This document shows, piece after piece, positions 27,410 through 36,163 of a stretch of 64,000 nt of DNA. Below the pieces are notes generated by a model, which saw only the letters and a program-made list of their open reading frames with translations, had not been told where the DNA came from and made no database searches. This stretch comes from Paenibacillus sp. FSL K6-0276 (GTDB taxonomy: Bacteria; Bacillota; Bacilli; Paenibacillales; Paenibacillaceae), in assembly GCF_037977235.1 (NCBI RefSeq), contig NZ_CP150276.1, forward strand, positions 248,001 to 312,000, read 5' to 3'. Numbering within the stretch: the stretch's first letter is position 1; each line of letters begins with the position of its first letter. Made by a program: the position numbers and the translations under genes.

Positions 27410-28127
27410 CGATCTCCACGCCCCCCTCTATACGCATGCGATAGCCATGTCCCCATACGGCTTCAATCGGCAGCAGGTCTAGCTTTTTCCGCATTCGTTT
27501 AATTAAATGGTCCACGGCACGGTCGCTCCCGAAGTAGTCATCTCCCCATACATGAGTTAGTAGCTCATCTCTTGTAAATGCACGGTTGGGAGAAGCTGCG
27601 AATACTTTTAGGAGGGTGAATTCTTTGCTGGTGAGTTCAATCTCCTTCTCATGCCAGAACACACGTCTTTCTTCCAGTAATAACTGTAGATGGCTAACTT
27701 CAATATGCGTCGATGTGTGTGGGCTACTACTTGCGGGTTCCACTGGATTACTCATTTTATACCAGCGTTGTAACTGGCGCTTAATGCGAGCAACTAGCTC
27801 CCGAGGGCTAAATGGTTTGACCAGATAATCATCGCTACCTAGCTCCAAGCCTAATATTTTATCCACTTCATTATCTCTTGCAGAGATCATAATGATTGGC
27901 ACTTCGGCTTCATTACGAATTCGCCGACAAAATTCATATCCGTCCATGCCGGGGAGCATAACGTCGAGCACCCACATATCCGGCGGGCTTGTCTGCCATA
28001 AGGTCCATGCTTCCTCAGCGCTGCTGAGGCCAATGGTGCGGTAGTTTTCTTTTTGTAAATAAGCCTCTACAAGATTACGTATATGTTGATCATCGTCAAC
28101 TACGGCAATGAGATAGTTGGTATTCAT
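27387..28127 (-). CDS. OmpR/PhoB-family response regulator
   Basis: The receiver domain has acidic pocket VVDDD, phospho-acceptor DVMLPG and conserved Lys in YLVKPF. The C-terminal winged helix has the PhoB-type ELTSKEFTLLKVFAASPNRA and DRAVDHLIKRMRKKL. The ATG at 28127 has a perfect GGAGGT seven bases upstream; the longer frame to 28157 has no RBS. It is first gene of the two-component operon and likely activates or represses promoters in the 160-bp divergent gap. Confidence 0.93.
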   Translation of the reverse strand: MNTNYLIAVVDDDQHIRNLVEAYLQKENYRTIGLSSAEEAWTLWQTSPPDMWVLDVMLPGMDGYEFCRRIRNEAEVPIIMISARDNEVDKILGLELGSDDYLVKPFSPRELVARIKRQLQRWYKMSNPVEPASSSPHTSTHIEVSHLQLLLEERRVFWHEKEIELTSKEFTLLKVFAASPNRAFTRDELLTHVWGDDYFGSDRAVDHLIKRMRKKLDLLPIEAVWGHGYRMRIEGGVEIDEASTSD

Positions 28128-28286
28128 TTCGGTAACCTCCAGATTATTCTTCTGCAATTATATCAATCCACAGGTGGGTATAGGGGTCTGCCATCGTTTT
28201 TCCACAAATTAACCAATGTTATGCCACACCGATTTTGTAAGCTTGGACTTGTAAGATCATTCGAATCGACGAGGAGTGTTGTATTT

Positions 28287-28937
28287 ATGAATCAACAGAT
28301 GTTATTTAAAAAGTTAGCGTTGTCCGCCCTACTAGTGTCCGCAGTTGCCGCACCGTCTGCAATGAACGCGGCGAGTGGAGCTCAGGATCATAGTGCGAAA
28401 ACAACGGCCGCAGCCGTGGTTACTCCGGCAGCTAGTGGATCAATTTCCGTAAAATTAACAAACATTGATTGGGCAGATCCACTTGAACTGGCTAAAACAT
28501 ACGCACCGAATACTCTAGAAGACTGGAAGAAGACTTTAGATCAATATTACAAGGCTGCTGGATTTAGTATAACCGCAGTTTCCGAGCTTGTACCTTCTGA
28601 GCAGGCGGAGGGAGTTATATTATCGAAAGAAATTCTATCTGCCGAAGCTCTGCCCGTGAGTTATATTGAAGCTGGTAGCAGCCTTAAGATAGAATTACCT
28701 GAAGATAAGAAGGTGGAGAGTAACATCTCTACTTCAATTAAAGCTGTAGAAGCGACTGCGGCTGTAGAATCGACTTCTACCCAAGAACCTAGTGAAGCTG
28801 ATAAAGCCTTCTTCAAAGCGCAAAATGATCTGAATAGTGCAGCTAAATCCAAAGATGCCACCGCGATTAAGGAAGCTTTAGCTAATCTGTTGGATCAATA
28901 TAAAGAGAAGATCAAGGCGTTTGAATCAGCGAAGTAA
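28287..28937 (+). CDS. Small secreted protein of unknown function
   Basis: The ATG at 28287 follows GAGGAG at 10-base spacing and opens a clear signal peptide (FKKLALSALLVSAVAAPSAM). The mature part of about 190 residues is Ala-, Ser- and Thr-rich, acidic, and ends in a helical stretch with many Lys and Ala residues. No family is recognised. It is divergent from the two-component operon, so it may be regulated by it, as often seen for envelope-stress proteins. The upstream extension of the frame to 28083 lies inside the regulator gene and is not coding. Confidence 0.75.
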   Translation: MNQQMLFKKLALSALLVSAVAAPSAMNAASGAQDHSAKTTAAAVVTPAASGSISVKLTNIDWADPLELAKTYAPNTLEDWKKTLDQYYKAAGFSITAVSELVPSEQAEGVILSKEILSAEALPVSYIEAGSSLKIELPEDKKVESNISTSIKAVEATAAVESTSTQEPSEADKAFFKAQNDLNSAAKSKDATAIKEALANLLDQYKEKIKAFESAK

Positions 28938-28987
28938 CGTGTATAGAGCGCGGTTTCTTACAGAATAGAGATATTGAAAAGGTCAAA

Positions 28988-29018
28988 GCAAAAGACACCT
29001 TGTGGGGTGTCTTTTTGC
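28988..29018. terminator. GACACC-family terminator between convergent genes
   Basis: GCAAAAGACACC and GGTGTCTTTTTGC arms with TTGTGG loop, placed between the secreted-protein gene and the convergent EamA gene. Confidence 0.85.
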
Positions 29019-29034
29019 GTTCTCGTATTGCGCT

Positions 29035-29973
29035 TTATTTCAATTGATTCTGGTCCTTTACTTGAGGCTTTACTTTATTACGCCAATTCACCCCGATCAC
29101 CCCGGCGATGATCATCACCGTGCCGGTCCAATGGTACCATTCCAGTTGTTCATTCAGCAGAAGTACACCAGCAAGAATTGAGACAACTGTCGAAAGACTG
29201 CCGAAGATGCTCACGCGTGAGGCCTCCATTCGAGATAAAGCGTAGTTGGATAGGAAGGAGGTCACGAGGGATGACAGTACGCCGAGATAGATCATGGAGA
29301 ATATGAATTTTGGCTCTAGAAAAGGTGTGAAATACTGATTCAAGGTTCCTGTTGAACCGTGCTTAATGATCGACATTCCATTAAAAAATATAAATCCGAA
29401 TAAAGTAATCATATAGGTAAGTTCCTTGGGGCTCCAGGTACGTGTCAGCTTTCGGGCTGCGACATTATAACCGGCAAGGGATAGCGCTGAGATTAGGATG
29501 AGTAAGACTCCCCAAAGACTAGAGGAAGAAATACTCACACCCGGAATGGCAAAGATAAGAATAATGCCTGCAACCGAGATTAATGTGGAGATCTTCTGGA
29601 AGCTGCTCGTGGTTTCCTTCAAGAACATCGCTGCCAAAATGATGGTGAAGATGGGCATTGTCGCCTGAATAATGCCCGCTACAGCTGATGTTGTATGCAG
29701 AAGTCCAAACGCCTGAAGCGTAAAGTACAACGCTGGGTATAGTAGAGCCAGTGGGATTACCACAGCTGCCTTGGATATTCCAAACTTCACCCGACCCCAG
29801 CCTGGAAAAGTAAATAAAGAAGCGGCAAGGAAAGATAACGTGAAGCGGTGAGCTAGCGTATCGAATGGATCCGAGACGGTCAATGCCATTTTTACAAATA
29901 TAAAAGAAAATCCGACAATAATAGCATTCATGACAGCAGCCACTATCGCTTTTTGATTAGAAGATATATTCAT
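29035..29973 (-). CDS. EamA/DMT-family transporter
   Basis: The 312-residue protein consists of two EamA repeats of five helices each, with the internal similarity and small-residue-rich helices usual for drug/metabolite exporters (for example IQATMPIFTIILAAMFLKE in the first repeat and the matching region in the second). GGAGGT lies 8 bases before the ATG. It is divergently transcribed from a MocR-type regulator, which suggests the exporter is that regulator's target and handles an amino acid or vitamin-B6-related compound. Confidence 0.88.
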   Translation of the reverse strand: MNISSNQKAIVAAVMNAIIVGFSFIFVKMALTVSDPFDTLAHRFTLSFLAASLFTFPGWGRVKFGISKAAVVIPLALLYPALYFTLQAFGLLHTTSAVAGIIQATMPIFTIILAAMFLKETTSSFQKISTLISVAGIILIFAIPGVSISSSSLWGVLLILISALSLAGYNVAARKLTRTWSPKELTYMITLFGFIFFNGMSIIKHGSTGTLNQYFTPFLEPKFIFSMIYLGVLSSLVTSFLSNYALSRMEASRVSIFGSLSTVVSILAGVLLLNEQLEWYHWTGTVMIIAGVIGVNWRNKVKPQVKDQNQLK

Positions 29974-30005
29974 CTGTTAAGACCTCCAAAGTGTTGCGCG
30001 CATTT

Positions 30006-30017
30006 AGGACCGGTCCT
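30006..30017. promoter_or_regulatory. Palindromic operator AGGACCGGTCCT
   Basis: A perfect 12-bp palindrome just downstream of the predicted EamA transcription start (reverse strand -10 TAGAAT at plus 30030-30035). It shares the ACCGGT core with a second palindrome 70 bp away. Confidence 0.6.
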
Positions 30018-30029
30018 GTTATGTTCTTT

Positions 30030-30068
30030 ATTCTAAGGCTTGATTAGCAGTGCTACAATGTAATTATT
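30030..30068. promoter_or_regulatory. Overlapping divergent promoters of the EamA and MocR genes
   Basis: Reverse strand: TTGTAG (plus 30053-30058), 17 bp, TAGAAT (plus 30030-30035) for the exporter. Forward strand: TTGATT (30040-30045), 17 bp, ATTATT (30063-30068) for the regulator. The two promoters interleave face to face, so a single bound regulator could control both. Confidence 0.55.
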
Positions 30069-30075
30069 GTTCATC

Positions 30076-30087
30076 TGTACCGGTACA
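30076..30087. promoter_or_regulatory. Palindromic operator TGTACCGGTACA
   Basis: A perfect 12-bp palindrome at the predicted transcription start of the MocR gene, mirroring the AGGACCGGTCCT site at the exporter start. Both share the ACCGGT core, consistent with recognition by one dimeric regulator. Confidence 0.6.
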
Positions 30088-30113
30088 AATAGACTCAAAG
30101 GATGGTGGAAAGA

Positions 30114-31457
30114 ATGTATAAGTATTCGGAGTTAATCAACGATCTGGAATTGCAAATCGCTGAAGATACGTATCGTGAGGGCGATAAGCTACCTTCCATT
30201 CGGGAGCTGGCGCTACGTTATGATTGCAATAAAAGCACGGTTATTCGTGCACTCCAAGATCTTCAGGATAAACACCTAATCTACGCTGCTTCAAAGAGCG
30301 GATATTATGTCATGAAGCGCAGTGGGGAGCGAAAAGAGGAAGGCGAGCATTGGATCGATTTTACGGCATCTGCACCGGACCCGGATATTTTTCCGTATCT
30401 GGATTTTCAACATTGCATCAATAAAGCCATCGATATGTACCGCAAAGACTTGTTCATCTATGGAACACCGCAGGGGCTGCCTTCCCTTATCCGTGAAATG
30501 CAGCGACAACTGGCCTCTTATCAGGTGTTTGCCGATATGAAGCGGATTTTTATTACCTCCGGTGTGCAGCAGGCCCTTGGACTTCTGACTCGAATTCCCT
30601 TTCCGAATGGCAGGGAGCGTGTGCTGATTGAGCAGCCGAGTTACCCGCTGTTTATGGAATATTTGAAGACGTACGACATCGAGACAGAGGGGATACAACG
30701 TTCAGATGATGGGGTGGATTTGAATGAATTAGAGCGGTTATTTAAAACGGGCGAGTTCAAGTTCTTCTATACCGTCCCACGGTTTCATAATCCGCTAGGC
30801 GTTTCCTATACCCGTACCCAGAAGAAGGCGATCGCCCAGCTTGCAGCTAAATACGATGTGTATATTGTTGAGGATGACTACATGGCAGATCTGGAGCAGG
30901 ATGCGAAGCAAGATCCGATCTACGCCTATGACAATACTTCACATGTTATCTATTTAAAAAGCTTCTCCAAGATTATATTTCCAGGTCTACGCGTCGGTGT
31001 GGCCGTACTTCCCGAGGTGCTCTGTGAGTCCTTTAACCGATTTAAAAGACTGATGGATATAGATAGCTCTATGCTGTCCCAAGCTGCCCTGGAGTTGTAT
31101 TTGAAAAGTGGGATGTTCGAGCGCCACCGAAAAAAGATGCGTTCCTGCTACGGAAAAAGATCAATGCTCCTCCATGATTCGATTGTGAGGGAGCTAAATG
31201 CAGCGTCTGAGCAGCATTATTCCTATCGTCCTGCCAGCCAGCTTGGCGTGCATACATATCTGAAATTGGAGGATAGCATTAGAGCAGAGCAGATGATCAA
31301 ACGGCTGCAAAAAAAGTCCATTCGAGTGGAGATGGCGGATAGCGGGTATCTGCCCAATTTTGCGAAAAAAGAGAGAATTCTAAAGCTCAACGTATCTAGT
31401 GTAAAAGAGCCTGATATTCCCTCTGGCATTGAACAGGTTATTCGAGAAATTCGCTGA
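30114..31457 (+). CDS. MocR-type (GntR + aminotransferase) transcriptional regulator
   Basis: The N-terminal winged helix has the GntR pattern LPSIRELALRYDCNKSTVIR and the rest is a class I aminotransferase-like domain with TSGVQQALGL, NPLGV, EDDY and the PLP-Schiff-base Lys in YLKSFSKII. MocR proteins use PLP as a sensor cofactor rather than as transaminases. ATG 30114 is preferred to ATG 30102 because GGTGG lies just ahead of it. It is divergent from an EamA exporter across a region with paired palindromes, the standard arrangement for a local regulator. Confidence 0.9.
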   Translation: MYKYSELINDLELQIAEDTYREGDKLPSIRELALRYDCNKSTVIRALQDLQDKHLIYAASKSGYYVMKRSGERKEEGEHWIDFTASAPDPDIFPYLDFQHCINKAIDMYRKDLFIYGTPQGLPSLIREMQRQLASYQVFADMKRIFITSGVQQALGLLTRIPFPNGRERVLIEQPSYPLFMEYLKTYDIETEGIQRSDDGVDLNELERLFKTGEFKFFYTVPRFHNPLGVSYTRTQKKAIAQLAAKYDVYIVEDDYMADLEQDAKQDPIYAYDNTSHVIYLKSFSKIIFPGLRVGVAVLPEVLCESFNRFKRLMDIDSSMLSQAALELYLKSGMFERHRKKMRSCYGKRSMLLHDSIVRELNAASEQHYSYRPASQLGVHTYLKLEDSIRAEQMIKRLQKKSIRVEMADSGYLPNFAKKERILKLNVSSVKEPDIPSGIEQVIREIR

Positions 31458-31491
31458 AGCAGCAATAGAAGCTATGACCAACTTGGGGGAA

Positions 31492-31518
31492 TAAAAAAGC
31501 CTGCTAATTTAGCAGACT
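31492..31518 (-). terminator. Terminator of the deacetylase-containing sugar operon
   Basis: On the reverse strand CTGCT/AGCAG forms the stem core, extended by an adjacent GGC, and is followed by TTTTTT. It lies 56 bases past the last gene of the operon. Confidence 0.7.
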
Positions 31519-31573
31519 TAAGGAAATGCGTTATATGAACTTAAAATTTTTTTCTGGGTATGAATGAGGTCTC

Positions 31574-32671
31574 TTATTGATCTTCTAGAATTTCTGACTG
31601 CCAGCCTAACTGTCTGCACATCTCGCTCATTTTACGAATATTGAGTCTGGCTTCAATCTTGGTAAGTCCCAGTCTGATCGAAGTATCCGCAGCCCAGCGA
31701 AGTAAGTACACCAAGGTATCCGCCTGCGCTTCTTTAGCCGCATAATCTAATAATACAAGGGTATTGTCTACGACACCGGCGCGTACATATCCCCAATAGC
31801 TGCCATCAAATTGCCGTATGGTAAACAACTCGCGATCCTCTGTAACCGAAGCCTCTTCTAGCGGACTCTCCAGATGCTCCAGCCACTCCTTTTCAGAAGT
31901 GAAATGCAGTGTATATTGCGGAATGTTCCACTCAGTAGTCTGGGCCGAGAGATCGGTAAGCTGCTTACTATTTTCTAAAGGCACCCATTTTTCCACGGGA
32001 TGATCTAACTCCGCAGGAACGTCTACGACTATTTTCCAAGGTCTGTAGTTTACATCTACGCCAATGGACCCTAGGATCTCAGGTACGGCGACACTTTCCA
32101 AGCCTTTTTGCTTGGCGATCCGAATAAGTGCTCTCAAAGCATCCGGTGAACCCTTTGCAACATCATTACTATGCATGACTACAATGATTCCATTTTCAAG
32201 TGTAGGTTCAACTCTGGCAACGATCTCTTCTGCAGAAATACCTGCCCAATCTCCGCAATCAACGCCTTCAATATCCAGATAACCGCCCCATTCTGTCAGC
32301 CAATCGAGATTCTCTTCCCGGTAGGAGCAGTATGGAAAACGCATGAAGTTGGGAGACGGAAGACCCGTTGCGTCCTGATATGCCAGCTCAGTCAGCTTCA
32401 ACTGCTCTAAGAATACCGCCTTTGGCACTTGGGCCATTCGCCGATGATGATACGTATGCGGAGCAAGCACATGACCCCGTGAGAGGATTAATCTCGCTTT
32501 CTCTGGATGCCGATCCATCCATTCCCCAGTGAAGAAAAAGGTGCCTACAGCCCCTTCCTCCTCCAAAACATCAAGCCACAATTCAACGGGAAGCTGGGAA
32601 GGTCCATCATCAAATGTAAACGCGCATAGTGCTTGGTTGATATCGCCTTTCCACACCGCTTTAGCTGACAT
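31574..32671 (-). CDS. Polysaccharide deacetylase with C-terminal GNAT-like domain
   Basis: The first 200 residues form a NodB-type deacetylase with AFTFDDGPS (catalytic Asp and metal Asp) and the HTYHHRRM metal His pair, active on N- or O-acetylated sugars. No signal peptide is present, so it is cytoplasmic. The C-terminal 100 residues, ending with WAADTSIRLGLTKIEARLN and a helix, look like an acetyltransferase-type (GNAT) fold, a rare partner. ATG 32671 is chosen since AAAGAGG lies upstream of it and the TTG at 32689 would overlap that RBS. It closes the sugar operon and probably deacetylates an imported amino-sugar oligomer or its phosphate. Confidence 0.82.
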   Translation of the reverse strand: MSAKAVWKGDINQALCAFTFDDGPSQLPVELWLDVLEEEGAVGTFFFTGEWMDRHPEKARLILSRGHVLAPHTYHHRRMAQVPKAVFLEQLKLTELAYQDATGLPSPNFMRFPYCSYREENLDWLTEWGGYLDIEGVDCGDWAGISAEEIVARVEPTLENGIIVVMHSNDVAKGSPDALRALIRIAKQKGLESVAVPEILGSIGVDVNYRPWKIVVDVPAELDHPVEKWVPLENSKQLTDLSAQTTEWNIPQYTLHFTSEKEWLEHLESPLEEASVTEDRELFTIRQFDGSYWGYVRAGVVDNTLVLLDYAAKEAQADTLVYLLRWAADTSIRLGLTKIEARLNIRKMSEMCRQLGWQSEILEDQ

Positions 32672-32692
32672 ATTGACGCCTCTTTTCAATGG

Positions 32693-33997
32693 TTAGTTGG
32701 CATAAAAGTTCGGCAAGAACTCTTTATTGGCTTCCAGCATTTCATCCAGCATACGAACCGCCACATCTACAGATGGAACGAGTGGATGATGTACCAGTGC
32801 CTGAAGGGCAAGCGCACGATCACCGGTTACAGCGGCATCAATAGCTAGTTGCTCATAAGTTTTGACCGCATGGATGAGTCCCTTGGCCATCGGTGGAATC
32901 TTGGTTAGTGGTAGAGGCAGTGGACCATTCTTGGTGACGACACAGTTGACTTCGATACTTGCATCATCTGGCAAGAAGTCCAGTATGCCACGGTTAGCAA
33001 CATTCAGGGTCTGGATGTCATTTGATCCGTTATGGAGCGATCTCATGAGATTAACGGCCGCTTCTGAATAGAACGCACCACCGCGTTGTTCTAGCTGTTT
33101 TGGCTTCTCGCTTAGCTCTAGATTAGCGTATAGCTCAAACAGCTCTTCTTCTACGCGTTTCACGACCTCAGCACGGTTGATGCCTTGCTTAAACGATTCC
33201 ATCTGCTCTTCGAGCATGGCATCCGTCATATAGAAATATTTCAAGTAGTAGGAAGGGACGGCGCGAAGCGATTGTAAGAATTCGGGATTCCACTCCCGGG
33301 CTGGAACGTTCTTGGCACTGTAACCCTCTGTGAGCATATCATCCAGCTTATCTTCACCTTCAACGTCGATTCGAGTAATCCAGTGTAAGTGATTCAGACC
33401 AACAAATTCGGCATAAACACGGTCCGCAGCTACGTTATATTTGGCGGATACTTGCTTGATCAGGCCGATAGGTGCATTACAAAGACCGATACTCTTTACG
33501 TTGGAGTATTTCAGAACAGCCTCAGTGACCATCCCTGCAGGGTTGGTGAAATTGAGCAACCATGCGTTAGGAGCCAGCTCTTCAATATCACGGCACACAT
33601 CCAGTATGACAGGGATCGTACGCAGTGCTTTCATCATTCCGCCAGGACCCGTTGTTTCTTGACCAATAACACCATATTTAAGAGGAATCGATTCATCACG
33701 TGCGCGGGCATCTAGCATGCCGACACGCATCTGAGTGCTGACGAAGTCCGCGCCTTCGATAGCTTTGCGGCGGTCTGTAGTGAGATGGACTTCAATCGGA
33801 AGTCCGGACTTCTCTACCATACGCTTAGCGAGATTTCCAACGATATTCAGCTTGCGGAGTCCAGGCTCAATGTCTACAAGCCATAGTTCGCGAACAGGAA
33901 GCTCCTTGTAATGAAGAATAAATCCCTCTACCAATTCGGGTGTATACGAAGAACCCCCACCGATAACTGCGATCTTTAATCCTTGATTAGTTGCCAA
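32693..33997 (-). CDS. GH4 family 6-phospho-glycosidase
   Basis: A family 4 glycosidase of about 434 residues. It has the NAD-binding loop AVIGGGSSYTPELVEG, a Mn-binding Cys in GLCNAPIG, and a His in GLNHLHW, which together support the redox-assisted cleavage used by LicH/CelF/ChbF 6-phospho-beta-glucosidases. TTG at 33997 has AGGAG at correct spacing, while TTG 34003 is too close. Most GH4 enzymes receive PTS-phosphorylated sugars, but here an ABC importer and a sugar kinase are in the operon, so phosphorylation by the kinase is the likely first step. Diacetylchitobiose or a beta-glucoside is a plausible substrate. Confidence 0.88.
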   Translation of the reverse strand: MATNQGLKIAVIGGGSSYTPELVEGFILHYKELPVRELWLVDIEPGLRKLNIVGNLAKRMVEKSGLPIEVHLTTDRRKAIEGADFVSTQMRVGMLDARARDESIPLKYGVIGQETTGPGGMMKALRTIPVILDVCRDIEELAPNAWLLNFTNPAGMVTEAVLKYSNVKSIGLCNAPIGLIKQVSAKYNVAADRVYAEFVGLNHLHWITRIDVEGEDKLDDMLTEGYSAKNVPAREWNPEFLQSLRAVPSYYLKYFYMTDAMLEEQMESFKQGINRAEVVKRVEEELFELYANLELSEKPKQLEQRGGAFYSEAAVNLMRSLHNGSNDIQTLNVANRGILDFLPDDASIEVNCVVTKNGPLPLPLTKIPPMAKGLIHAVKTYEQLAIDAAVTGDRALALQALVHHPLVPSVDVAVRMLDEMLEANKEFLPNFYAN

Positions 33998-34003
33998 GAT
34001 CAA

Positions 34004-34999
34004 TCACTCCTGTCTTATTTGTTGTTGGATAGATTCATAATCTTGAAATTGCCGCATTTTCTCATAGACTTCACTACTAAGAGTCAAACCGTCATGATCC
34101 ATCGCTGACCATACGGCACCTACTACAGGCTCTGTGGCAAGGGTCACCACAGTTGCTTGTGGAGCTGCAGCCTGCACGGCCTTCTCAATAGGTTCGCGAA
34201 TCCAGCCGCGATCCCCACGGGTTAGCAGACTTCCCGCCAGAACCACATCGAAGGTATCTTGTTCCATGCCAAGCTTGTGTATGACAGCAACGGCGGATTT
34301 TCCTAATTCAACGCCTTGCCGATTTAGAATCTCTAAGGCTACGACATCTCCCTCAGCAGCCGCTTCGAAGAGCAAACGTGCAGCGTGCACAGGCACCTGT
34401 TTCCAATGATCGAGGAAATCATTAAACATATGTGCAACTTTCTCATAACCTAGCATTTTGAGCAAAAGTTCGGTCAAGAGGGTAGGCTGTTCTCGTCCAT
34501 CCCAAGCTCTTATGACGGAGCGAAAGACTTCAATGTTGAGTGCACCGCCCCCACCGAAATCACCGTACATGTAGTCGAATCCGCCGCACTGATAGTGCTC
34601 CCCCTGCAAATTTCTTCCTGCTGAATTGGTACCAGTGCCGCAGATTAGTGCAACTCCATAAGGGCGAGTCGTCCCTGCTCGTAGTCCGATCATGGTGTCA
34701 CAGTTAATGGTGTAATTGGTAAATCCGATCTCGCGTATCATAGGATGGAGAATGGCATAATCGGCCTCGCGGTCGGCACCGGCAAGCCCAAGATAGGCGT
34801 GCTTGATGTCTTCCAATCGGAGTCCAGCCTCTGCCAGTGCTCCGAATGTGGCCTCTCGAATGCTGTTAGCTGCCTCAAGGGCGCCAGTCTGGTGGTTACC
34901 GTTACCGCTCTTGCCTTTACCGAGAACATTACCAAGTTCATCGCTTAGCAGAGCATAGGTTTTTGTACCTCCGCCATCGATCCCTAAGTAGTAAGTCAA
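34004..34999 (-). CDS. BadF/BadG-family N-acetylglucosamine-type sugar kinase
   Basis: The 331-residue ASKHA-fold ATPase begins YYLGIDGGGTKTYALLSDE and has LGLAGADRE, CGTGTNSAGRN and VLAGSLLTRG, matching the N-acetylglucosamine kinase branch of the BadF/BadG family. It phosphorylates an amino sugar at C6 with ATP in the cytoplasm. The TTG start has AGGAGTG nine bases upstream. It is directly followed by the GH4 glycosidase gene (stop and next SD overlap), implying that its product feeds that enzyme. Confidence 0.85.
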   Translation of the reverse strand: MTYYLGIDGGGTKTYALLSDELGNVLGKGKSGNGNHQTGALEAANSIREATFGALAEAGLRLEDIKHAYLGLAGADREADYAILHPMIREIGFTNYTINCDTMIGLRAGTTRPYGVALICGTGTNSAGRNLQGEHYQCGGFDYMYGDFGGGGALNIEVFRSVIRAWDGREQPTLLTELLLKMLGYEKVAHMFNDFLDHWKQVPVHAARLLFEAAAEGDVVALEILNRQGVELGKSAVAVIHKLGMEQDTFDVVLAGSLLTRGDRGWIREPIEKAVQAAAPQATVVTLATEPVVGAVWSAMDHDGLTLSSEVYEKMRQFQDYESIQQQIRQE

Positions 35000-35030
35000 T
35001 GGTTATCACTCCTAGTGTATAGTATGTAAT

Positions 35031-36020
35031 CTACTTGGCTGTGGTAGATTCACGCACAATAATTTCTGGGTCAATCCGCATACCGGCTCCACGTTTCATC
35101 TTTCCAGAGATGCGTCTGAGCAGCATATCTGCGGCTGCGAGCCCGATTTTATCTGAAGGCTGACGTATCGTTGTCAGATGTGGATGAAGCTGTGAAGCAA
35201 TGTAATGATCATCATAGCCGACCACAGCTACCTGTTCCGGCACACGGATGCCGGCTTCCATCAGTGCGTTAATGACCCCAAGGGCGATATTGTCATCGCC
35301 GGCGAATACCGCGGAAGGCAGCTTTCCTTCGTCTAGCCAACGCTTGCAGGTATCGTACCCCACACCGATATCAAAATCGCCATGTACGATCTCGAACGGG
35401 GTGAGCCCTTTTTCCTGAAGCGCCTGTATAAATCCACTGCGACGCTCGCGCGTACTACGGAACATTTCGTGACCGCAGACATGGGCGATGGACGTATGTC
35501 CGAGCTCTAGCAGATGACTGGCAGCTGTATAGCCTCCCTTAAAGTTGTCGATTGTGATGGAGTAAGTATCATTCTCCGGTTTCTGATTATCGATCAGTAC
35601 ATAAGGGATGTCTCGCCGCTTTAATTCAACAATATAGTTGTCCTCTTCCATTGGAGAGAGCAAGATCAATCCATCTACCCGATCCTCCTGAATCAAATAG
35701 TGGCTATCATCGGATTCAATGCCGGTTGAGATGGATATGGCTAAAAAATATCCATGCATCGCTAGGATCTCATTCAGCTCTTTGACCACCGCATCAAAAA
35801 AGGAATCCTGCAGGGTCGTGACAATCAAACCGATAATGCCAGTCTTACCGCTGGCGAGGCTGCGTGCAGCGGCATTGGGGTGATAATCCAGCTCTTTGAT
35901 TGCATCCAGTACCTTTTGTCGATTATTTTCTCGTACCGATTTGGCTCCATTTAAGACCCGGGATACGGTTACGACGGATAGTCCGGATTTTTTAGCTACA
36001 TCAAAAATACTCACTTTCAT
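35031..36020 (-). CDS. LacI-family transcriptional repressor
   Basis: The N-terminal helix-turn-helix reads FDVAKKSGLSVVTVSRVLNG with the hinge helix YHPNAAARSLASGK, followed by a periplasmic-binding-like effector domain of about 270 residues. AAGGAG precedes the ATG. It sits inside the sugar operon between the binding-protein and kinase genes. The near-palindromes with AAGCGCTT and AACCGCTT cores ahead of the permease genes are its likely operators. The effector is presumably the imported sugar or its phosphate. Confidence 0.93.
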   Translation of the reverse strand: MKVSIFDVAKKSGLSVVTVSRVLNGAKSVRENNRQKVLDAIKELDYHPNAAARSLASGKTGIIGLIVTTLQDSFFDAVVKELNEILAMHGYFLAISISTGIESDDSHYLIQEDRVDGLILLSPMEEDNYIVELKRRDIPYVLIDNQKPENDTYSITIDNFKGGYTAASHLLELGHTSIAHVCGHEMFRSTRERRSGFIQALQEKGLTPFEIVHGDFDIGVGYDTCKRWLDEGKLPSAVFAGDDNIALGVINALMEAGIRVPEQVAVVGYDDHYIASQLHPHLTTIRQPSDKIGLAAADMLLRRISGKMKRGAGMRIDPEIIVRESTTAK

Positions 36021-36051
36021 CTCTAGTTCTCCTTGGGGCAGATTTTCCGAT

Positions 36052-36077
36052 CCTGTATTCTACCTTTAGTATACAGG
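36052..36077. promoter_or_regulatory. Inverted repeat over a -10 element ahead of lacI
   Basis: CCTGTAT and ATACAGG form a 7-bp inverted repeat 32 bases ahead of the repressor start. On the reverse strand TATACT overlaps it, giving a possible internal promoter; the -35 is poor. Confidence 0.35.
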
Positions 36078-36120
36078 GTTGGCTGACTGTCCGCTAAACG
36101 TATGGTTTCAAGCAGGTATA

Positions 36121-36138
36121 CCGTCCCTAAAGGGACGG
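36121..36138. other. GC-rich hairpin after the binding-protein gene
   Basis: CCGTCCC, TAAA loop, GGGACGG, located 26 bases past the solute-binding protein stop. No T-run follows, so it is more likely an mRNA-stabilising or attenuating hairpin separating highly expressed transport genes from downstream genes than a full terminator. Confidence 0.55.
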
Positions 36139-36163
36139 CATAGGTATCAAGTATAATGTTGTA

